In this document: positions 8,000 through 12,089 of the stretch, piece after piece | Layout of the letters: each line of letters opens with the position of its first letter | Position numbering within the stretch: the stretch's first letter is position 1 | DNA from: Clostridia bacterium | GTDB lineage: Bacteria > Bacillota > DSM-521 > Neomoorellales > Neomoorellaceae | Reading direction: 5' to 3' | DNA: 12,089 nt | NCBI GenBank assembly: GCA_030445875.1 | Contig: JASUSX010000035.1 | Location: 1 to 12,089, forward strand | Translations under genes and position numbers: made by a program | The notes under the pieces: generated by a model | Database searches by the model: none | The model's input: the letters and a program-made list of their open reading frames with translations, nothing else | Told to the model about the DNA's origin: nothing

Positions 8000-8008
8000 T
8001 GCTAAACT
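8000..8008 (+). promoter_or_regulatory. Candidate extended -10 promoter for the deacetylase gene
   Basis: TGCTAAACT (TG, one base, then a hexamer matching the -10 consensus at 4 of 6) lies 32 bases before the TTG start. The -35 area is poor. No terminator is visible after the GH13 gene, so read-through from it is equally possible. Confidence 0.3.
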
Positions 8009-8025
8009 GAAGCTAGCTGTTGATC

Positions 8026-8031
8026 GGGAGG
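8026..8031 (+). promoter_or_regulatory. Ribosome binding site deciding a TTG start
   Basis: GGGAGG sits 8 bases before TTG at 8040, and the TTG is followed at once by a Lys-Lys plus hydrophobic stretch typical of an export signal. No ATG or GTG offers an equally good placement. Confidence 0.8.
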
Positions 8032-8039
8032 CCCGTACT

Positions 8040-9038
8040 TTGAAGAAGATAGCCGTCGCTCTGGTTGCTGCTGCCCTCTTTATTAGCCTGCCTTTTTTGT
8101 TCAAACATTTTGTTCCTTCCCCTCCAACCCCGTCCCAGGGCGATAAACCAACCCTACCGGTAGCCACCGGGGCCCCAGCACCCCAGTCCCCAACCATCAC
8201 GCCAGCCGCCAGTACTTCCCCGGGCCAGGTTTTTTACCGGGATAAAGTGGTGGTTCTCATGTACCACCACCTGGACTCCCAGGAACGCCCCGGCCTGGTC
8301 ATCTCCCCGGAACGTTTCGCCAGCCAGCTGGCTATGCTCCATACCCGGGGCTATAACGTCATCAGCCTGGACCAGTTGCAGCAATTCTTAAAGGGCGGCC
8401 CTGTTCCCCCTAACGCCGTCCTCATTACCTTCGATGACGGTTACGAGAGTGTCTATAAGTACGCCCTGCCGGCGTTGCGCCGGGAGCAAATGCCGGCCGT
8501 CGCCTTTACTATTGTCAGCTACGCCGGCCATCAAGTAGGCGTTCACAGGTATTTTGGCTGGGAGGAAGCCCGGGAAATGGCAGCCGCCGGGTTTATTACC
8601 CAATCCCATACCTATAACCTGCATAACTATGGTACCCACGCTAACGGCAAACAGGGCCCCCTGATGGCCGGACCCCTCCAGGGCCAGACCCCGGACGCTT
8701 TCGTTAACATGATCTACCAGGACCTGCTGCGCTCCCGGCAGGAGATCGAGGCCCAACTCAAGCAGCCGGTCTATGCCCTGGCCCTGCCCTTTGGGGCGGC
8801 CGGTCCCCTGGCCATCCAGGCCGCCACCCGGGCCGGCTTCAAGCTCGTCTTTACCGTCCAACCCGGCGTGGTCTCCCACCAGAGCAACCCCCTAGCCCTG
8901 CCCCGCGTCAATGCCGGCTCGCCTGCTATCTCACCCACGAAACTGGACGAGCTGATTCGCCAAACCGCCAGGGCCACCACCCAGGCGCCCACCCGCCCGG
9001 CCCGAAGACCGGCCGGTAAAGGTACGCGGCGGATATAA
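8040..9038 (+). CDS. Membrane-anchored polysaccharide deacetylase (CE4, NodB domain)
   Basis: The 332-residue product should remove N-acetyl (or O-acetyl) groups from a cell-surface or wall polysaccharide outside the membrane. It begins MKKIA with a hydrophobic segment (4-21) and no lipobox cysteine, so it is a signal peptide or, more likely, an uncleaved anchor. A Pro/Thr/Ser-rich linker spans about 25-62. The CE4 domain follows: VLMYHHLDS (72-80), motif 1 TFDDGY (D132 as base, D133 as metal ligand), motif 2 HTYNLH (metal ligands H190, H195), and ALPFGA (248-253) in the motif 3 place. The MYHH opening resembles PgaB/IcaB-type and Bacillus YxkH-like deacetylases. The C-terminal 20 or so residues are Arg/Pro/Lys-rich. 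The TTG start is supported by GGGAGG. Substrate is unknown, and the link to the alpha-glucan genes may be only positional. Its stop directly abuts the stop of the convergent cbiO gene. Confidence 0.9.
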   Translation: MKKIAVALVAAALFISLPFLFKHFVPSPPTPSQGDKPTLPVATGAPAPQSPTITPAASTSPGQVFYRDKVVVLMYHHLDSQERPGLVISPERFASQLAMLHTRGYNVISLDQLQQFLKGGPVPPNAVLITFDDGYESVYKYALPALRREQMPAVAFTIVSYAGHQVGVHRYFGWEEAREMAAAGFITQSHTYNLHNYGTHANGKQGPLMAGPLQGQTPDAFVNMIYQDLLRSRQEIEAQLKQPVYALALPFGAAGPLAIQAATRAGFKLVFTVQPGVVSHQSNPLALPRVNAGSPAISPTKLDELIRQTARATTQAPTRPARRPAGKGTRRI

Positions 9039-9851
9039 CTAATGGGCGTGCAGGTGGAAATAGCCCTGGTGGTGGTGCTCGTGGAAGGCCGCGTCAATCA
9101 GATTGACCCGCATTAAGAGTTCGCGCTCGGCCAGGATTTCCCGGGGCGGGCCCGCCGCCGCCAGGCGGTGGTCTTCCCCCAGAACGAAGACCCGGTCGGC
9201 GATTACTGGTACCACGGCCAGGTCGTGGGTGGCGGTGATGATGGTCTTACCGGCCTGGTTTAACTGAACCAGCATCTCCACCAGCCAGCGCTGGCTACGG
9301 GGGTCCAGGCCGGCCGTAGGCTCATCCAGGAGCAGCACTTCCGGGTTGCTGGCCAGGACGGACCCCAGGGCTACCTTCTTCCTTTCCCCACCGCTCAATT
9401 TATGGGGCGGCCGGTCGGCCAGGTCGGCCAGGCCCAGGAGGTCCAGGAGGGAATCCACCCGCTCCTTCACCGCGGCTGCCGGCAGTTCCAGTTGCAAAGG
9501 GCCGAAGGCCAGCTCTTCCCTGACGCTGGGGTTAAAGAGCTGGGCCTCGGAATCCTGAAAGACAAAACCCACCCGGCGGCGAAAGGCCAGGAAGAAACCT
9601 TCGTCCTCCAGATGGGCCTCGGTCAATTCCTGGCCGTCAAACGCTATCGTACCCTGCCGGGGAAAGAGCAGGCCGTCCAGGAGGCGTAGCAGGGTGGACT
9701 TGCCCGAGCCGTTCGCCCCCAGGAGGGCTACCTTCTCCCCGGCGTTGATGGTCAAGTTTATTCCTTCCAGGACGGGATGGCCGTCATCGTAGGCGTAGCC
9801 GACATCCTGCAGGGTATAAAGGGCTTTAGAGGCCAAGATAATAATCGCCAC
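9039..9851 (-). CDS. cbiO: Nickel/cobalt ECF transporter ATPase (CbiO/NikO type) with His-rich tail
   Basis: This ABC ATPase would power Ni2+ or Co2+ import with CbiQ and CbiM. It has Walker A GANGSGKST (45-53), Q-loop Q99, signature LSGGE (152-156), Walker B LLLDEP (D176, E177), D-loop GLD (181-183) and switch H209. The last 14 residues contain seven histidines (HEHHHQGYFHLHAH), a probable metal-binding tail that not all CbiO proteins carry. The given start is GTG at 9851, overlapping cbiQ by 26 bases with poor Shine-Dalgarno support. TTG at 9836 is preceded by AGGTGG with 11-base spacing, overlaps cbiQ by 11 bases (as cbiQ does cbiM), and would remove the first five residues; I consider it the likelier start. 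It is the last gene of the operon and has no downstream spacer: its TAG touches the TAA of the deacetylase gene. Confidence 0.93.
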   Translation of the reverse strand: MAIIILASKALYTLQDVGYAYDDGHPVLEGINLTINAGEKVALLGANGSGKSTLLRLLDGLLFPRQGTIAFDGQELTEAHLEDEGFFLAFRRRVGFVFQDSEAQLFNPSVREELAFGPLQLELPAAAVKERVDSLLDLLGLADLADRPPHKLSGGERKKVALGSVLASNPEVLLLDEPTAGLDPRSQRWLVEMLVQLNQAGKTIITATHDLAVVPVIADRVFVLGEDHRLAAAGPPREILAERELLMRVNLIDAAFHEHHHQGYFHLHAH

Positions 9852-10770
9852 CTAAAAGGATTAATCCCACCAAAACTATCCCGCCGCAGTACCAGTAATC
9901 CCGGGCGGACATGCCCCTTTCGTCCAAGCAGCGCCCTTCCCCCCGGTAACCCCGGGCGACCATGGCCTGATAGACTTCCTCACTCAAAGCATAAGCTTTG
10001 AGCAGCAGATTACCCATGGCCCCGGCCAGGAAGTGGCGGTTCATCTGCAGGTCCGCCCGCCCTACCAGGCGGCTCTGGCGGGCTATGAACATCTCTTCTG
10101 TGGTTTGCAGGAGCAAAAAGATGTAGCGGTAGGTCATAGCTAGAGTTAAGATAAAAACCCGGGGCACCCGGAAGACCCGCAGGGCCCTTAACAGGGCCAC
10201 CCAGCGGGTGGTCATGGTCACCAGGAAGGCCAGAGAAACAGTCACCCCTACCCGCAGGATGAGGAGCCCGGCCCCGGCTGCACCCTGGCGGGTGATGGCC
10301 AGCTGGGCCGGCAACTGCCAGGGACCCAGGTGGAGGGGGCCGGCTAGATTAAGGAGGACTACCAGGGGCTCCCCTGGCCGCACCCAGTTGAACACGGAAG
10401 GCAGGACCATTATACCGGTAAATAAGGGCACCAGGAGCCAGACCCGCTTGAGAAAGGGTCCCAGGGGTATCCGTGAATAATAGGCCAAGCCGACCAGCCC
10501 CCCGTACAGCCAGACCAAGGTCAGGGGATGGCGGGCCAGGCCGGCCACCACGGCCAGCCACAGGAGGCTCAAGAGCTTGAACCTGGGATCAAGGCCCTGC
10601 AGCCAGCCCCGGTACCCGGCCAATTCCTCGGCAAAAAGGACCTCCTGGCCGGCGCGGGCGAGATCCCGCAGGGTCTTTTCGCCGAAACCCGGCCGCCGCT
10701 TTTTTCCTTTTACCTGGAGGGGGGTATGGTTATTTTGCAACAGCCAGGCGGGCAAGTCCTTAGCGGGCAT
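9826..10770 (-). CDS. cbiQ: Nickel/cobalt ECF transporter transmembrane protein (CbiQ/NikQ, EcfT)
   Basis: This 314-residue membrane protein couples the ATPase to the metal-binding subunit. Residues 1-55 are a soluble N-terminal part (PAWL...FGEKTLRDL) of the kind seen in clostridial CbiQ proteins. Hydrophobic segments follow at about 64-98, 108-126, 163-187, 205-222 and 292-312. The coupling-helix signature is ARGYRG (272-277), the conserved Ala-Arg-Gly of EcfT proteins that docks in the ATPase groove. An earlier IARQSR (229-234) stands where the first ARG-like motif is expected. The ATG at 10770 overlaps the cbiM stop by 11 bases. Its Shine-Dalgarno is weak (AAGGA, 14 bases away), suggesting translational coupling to cbiM. 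Confidence 0.93.
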   Translation of the reverse strand: MPAKDLPAWLLQNNHTPLQVKGKKRRPGFGEKTLRDLARAGQEVLFAEELAGYRGWLQGLDPRFKLLSLLWLAVVAGLARHPLTLVWLYGGLVGLAYYSRIPLGPFLKRVWLLVPLFTGIMVLPSVFNWVRPGEPLVVLLNLAGPLHLGPWQLPAQLAITRQGAAGAGLLILRVGVTVSLAFLVTMTTRWVALLRALRVFRVPRVFILTLAMTYRYIFLLLQTTEEMFIARQSRLVGRADLQMNRHFLAGAMGNLLLKAYALSEEVYQAMVARGYRGEGRCLDERGMSARDYWYCGGIVLVGLILLGGDYYLGL

Positions 10771-11812
10771 GGTAGCCAGCGCCGTCCTTGGGCTTCCCTG
10801 CTGCTAATTTATGAATGATCAGGAAGATCCCTGCGATTAAACCCAGCCCTACCAGGGCGGAAAGGATATAACCCAGGGCCGCAGCCACCCAGCTACCTTC
10901 CAGGCCCGGCACGGCATAGTCGGGGAAAAGGGCATGGGACCAGCGGGAGGCCAGGGCCACCATGCCGGGCGGGACAAAGCCCAGCATCTGCTGCAGCTCC
11001 TCGGGGGACCATTCGCCCCAGGCCGTACCGGCGGCCAGCAGGCCCAGGGGGGACAGGACAACCAGGATGGCTAGCCCCAGGGCCAGTTTCTTCAGGCCGG
11101 AGCTAGCGCCCCCGCCCGGGGTTACCCCCCCACCTCCCGCTTCCTGCTGGAGTAAGTGGGGTTGCACCCGTCCCAGGTAGCGCACCACCAGGCCGGTGAC
11201 GATACCCTCCACCGGCCCGGCCACCAGGAGATGGGCCAGGGTCATGGCCGGGACAGCCAGGGCTAAGGGGTAGGGGCTGTACAGGGGCGTCCCGCTGGCT
11301 GTATGGAAAAGGGTGGGCTGAAGGCCGAATTCCACCGCGGCAGCCAGGGCCGCCAGGTTGATGCCGGCAAAGCCGGCGACGGCAGCTGCCAGGAAACGCC
11401 GGCCTGGGGCTACGGGCGACCTGCCGGCCAAGAGCCGGTAGACGTAGTAACTGGCAAAGGGCTGAATAAAAGCCATATTGAAGGCGTTGGCGCCGAAGGC
11501 CAGGATACCGCCGTCGCCAAAGAAGAGGGCCTGGATGGCCAGGGCGATGGAAAGGCCGATGGAAGCTGCCCAGGGGCCCAGGAGGATGGCCAGGAGGGCG
11601 CCGCCGGTGGCATGGGCCGTGGTGCCATCGGGGATGGGGATATTGTACATCATAATGGTAAAGGAAAAGGCGGCGCCCAGGGCCAGGAGGGGTACTTGCC
11701 GGGCCTTGAGGGTAGCTTTGACCTTGCGGGCGGCTGTCCCCCACACCGGGAGCATGGCGGCCCCTAAAACGGCGCAGGTCTGGGGGCTTAAGTAACCGTC
11801 GGGAATATGCAT
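10760..11812 (-). CDS. cbiM: Nickel/cobalt ECF transporter substrate-binding protein, CbiM/NikM fused to a PDGLE (NikN/CbiN-like) domain
   Basis: This 350-residue membrane protein binds the metal ion and delivers it through the ECF complex. I start it at ATG 11812, so it begins MHIPDGYL. In this family the free N-terminal Met1 and His2 are metal ligands, together with a His in the PDGTTAHATGG stretch. Here that residue is H67, the same number as in the structurally studied nickel protein NikM2. A longer frame starting at TTG 11830 would add six residues, destroy the site and translate the Shine-Dalgarno itself. Residues 1 to about 218 are the CbiM part. A Gly-rich linker spans about 225-238. 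The C-terminal PDGLE domain (about 240-335) shows SPLGLLAAGTAWGEW and DYAVPGLEG, replacing the separate small subunit. It is first in the operon. Nickel fits an organism that uses CO dehydrogenase, cobalt one that makes corrinoids; sequence alone does not settle which. Confidence 0.93.
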   Translation of the reverse strand: MHIPDGYLSPQTCAVLGAAMLPVWGTAARKVKATLKARQVPLLALGAAFSFTIMMYNIPIPDGTTAHATGGALLAILLGPWAASIGLSIALAIQALFFGDGGILAFGANAFNMAFIQPFASYYVYRLLAGRSPVAPGRRFLAAAVAGFAGINLAALAAAVEFGLQPTLFHTASGTPLYSPYPLALAVPAMTLAHLLVAGPVEGIVTGLVVRYLGRVQPHLLQQEAGGGGVTPGGGASSGLKKLALGLAILVVLSPLGLLAAGTAWGEWSPEELQQMLGFVPPGMVALASRWSHALFPDYAVPGLEGSWVAAALGYILSALVGLGLIAGIFLIIHKLAAGKPKDGAGYHAR

Positions 11813-11821
11813 GCTGGTAGA

Positions 11822-11827
11822 CCTCCT
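11822..11827 (-). promoter_or_regulatory. cbiM: Ribosome binding site deciding the cbiM start
   Basis: AGGAGG lies 9 bases upstream of the ATG at 11812. It would fall inside the coding region if the upstream TTG (11830) were used, so it argues for the MHIPDG start. Confidence 0.9.
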
Positions 11828-11835
11828 CAAAGTTT

Positions 11836-11864
11836 ATAATAGGGTGACGCGGCTCCCCGGCCAA
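11836..11864 (-). promoter_or_regulatory. Second candidate promoter (P2) close to cbiM
   Basis: Reading leftward, TTGGCC (4 of 6) is followed after 17 bases by TATTAT (5 of 6). The start point would be near 11829, giving a leader of about 17 bases that barely includes AGGAGG. The short leader makes this less likely than P1, but it would bypass the leader hairpin. Confidence 0.35.
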
Positions 11865-11922
11865 TAAAAATGGCCACGGGTAGCCAGCCTGCCTTCAGGC
11901 AGGCCAGCAGGCCTCCGTGGCC
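11865..11922 (-). promoter_or_regulatory. Strong leader hairpin with T-run, candidate attenuator upstream of cbiM
   Basis: In the leader RNA an outer 8-base stem (GGCCACGG, 11922-11915, with CCGTGGCC, 11879-11872) encloses an inner perfect 7-base stem (GCCTGCC and GGCAGGC around a TGAA loop, 11904-11887). The outer arm is followed by ATTTTTATT, giving the look of an intrinsic terminator before cbiM. A competing stem is visible: GGCCA (within the outer 3' arm) can pair with TGGCC just after the T-run. That makes a switchable attenuator conceivable. I do not see the conserved bases of the cobalamin or NiCo riboswitches. An alternative is a plain terminator for a short upstream transcript. Confidence 0.5.
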
Positions 11923-11937
11923 CGTAGTATCCAGGCA

Positions 11938-11990
11938 ACTACCATCATTATACCGTCTGCTCGGGTCGAAAGCAAGGTAAAAATGGTAGT
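11938..11990. repeat. 8-base inverted repeat flanking the cbiM promoter, candidate operator
   Basis: ACTACCAT (11938-11945) and its exact reverse complement ATGGTAGT (11983-11990) stand 45 bases apart centre to centre. Similarity continues inward (ATTATACC on one side, the complement of GGTAAAA on the other). One arm covers the predicted start point and the other lies just upstream of the -35 box. This layout suits a dimeric or tetrameric metal repressor, but no regulator is encoded here. Confidence 0.45.
11947..11975 (-). promoter_or_regulatory. Promoter (P1) for the cbiMQO operon
   Basis: Reading leftward, TTGCTT (3 of 6) and a perfect TATAAT are separated by exactly 17 bases. The start point would be near 11940, giving a leader of about 128 bases that contains the hairpin and T-run. 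Confidence 0.6.
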
Positions 11991-12050
11991 GGTATGTGTA
12001 AAGATGTAGTAGGCAAAAAGAGACCTTGCACAGAAACATAATATATGCCT

Positions 12051-12078
12051 TTGACCCTTTCCGGCTTTGGGGTATTTT
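12051..12078 (+). promoter_or_regulatory. Possible rightward promoter facing out of the window
   Basis: TTGACC (5 of 6) and TATTTT (4 of 6) are separated by 16 bases on the plus strand. If real, a divergent gene starts beyond 12089. Nothing downstream is visible to confirm it. Confidence 0.25.
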
Positions 12079-12089
12079 GCAGTAATTCG

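Noticed and set aside
9008..9017. Palindrome ACCGGCCGGT near the end of the deacetylase gene as a bidirectional terminator
   Set aside because: It has no loop space and no flanking T/A runs, so it cannot act as an intrinsic terminator.
11103..11864. Minus-strand frame of 253 codons overlapping the start of cbiM
   Set aside because: Different frame from cbiM; low-complexity Pro/Gly/Arg/His composition typical of a frame shadow.
11831..11940. Cobalamin or NiCo riboswitch in the cbiM leader
   Set aside because: I could not find the conserved B12-box-like segment or the GGGAC-type junction sequences of NiCo elements; only a GC-rich nested hairpin is evident.
11827..12039. Small frame of 70 codons upstream of cbiM
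   Set aside because: It spans the promoter, inverted repeat and hairpin, and has no good ribosome binding site. A leader peptide cannot be fully excluded but is not supported.

Overview
The window looks like chromosomal DNA of a GC-rich, probably thermophilic clostridial Firmicute; a Moorella-type acetogen is my best guess, from gene content and style rather than any search. Supporting signs are strong GGAGG-type ribosome binding sites, use of TTG (and perhaps GTG) starts, a GH57 branching enzyme and a short-type alpha-glucan phosphorylase (both common in thermophiles), and a group II ECF nickel/cobalt importer. I see no phage, transposon, CRISPR, rRNA or tRNA features.

Region 1 (1-5891, minus strand) is an alpha-glucan storage block, transcribed right to left. 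It holds a DUF4912 protein, then a 935-residue fusion of a GH57 branching-enzyme module with a GT4 glycosyltransferase, then after a 194-base gap an alpha-glucan phosphorylase whose 3' end lies outside the window. The first two genes are 20 bases apart and share a well-formed promoter near 5968-5996. The phosphorylase may have its own promoter.

Region 2 (5892-6201) is a divergent, partly AT-rich control region. It holds the leftward promoter, a near-perfect dyad just downstream of it, a weak leftward terminator-like hairpin and a candidate rightward extended -10 promoter.

Region 3 (6202-9038, plus strand) encodes a cytoplasmic GH13 neopullulanase/cyclomaltodextrinase-type enzyme and a membrane-anchored CE4 polysaccharide deacetylase with a TTG start. 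Together with region 1, the cell would have enzymes to extend and branch an alpha-glucan (GT4 and GH57), to release glucose-1-phosphate from it (phosphorylase), and to trim or recycle short, cyclic or branched dextrins (GH13). The deacetylase more likely acts on the cell envelope and may be unrelated.

Region 4 (9039-12089, minus strand) is an overlapping cbiM-cbiQ-cbiO operon for Ni2+ or Co2+ uptake. CbiM carries the Met1-His2 and His67 metal site and a C-terminal PDGLE domain; CbiO ends in a His-rich tail. Upstream lie a good promoter flanked by an 8-base inverted repeat, a strong leader hairpin followed by a T-run, and a second possible promoter. This leader is the least explained part of the window.

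Most of the window is recognisable metabolism and transport. I did not find a clearly new system. The points most worth a second look are the GH57-GT4 fusion with its DUF4912 partner, the cbiM leader, and the His tail on CbiO.
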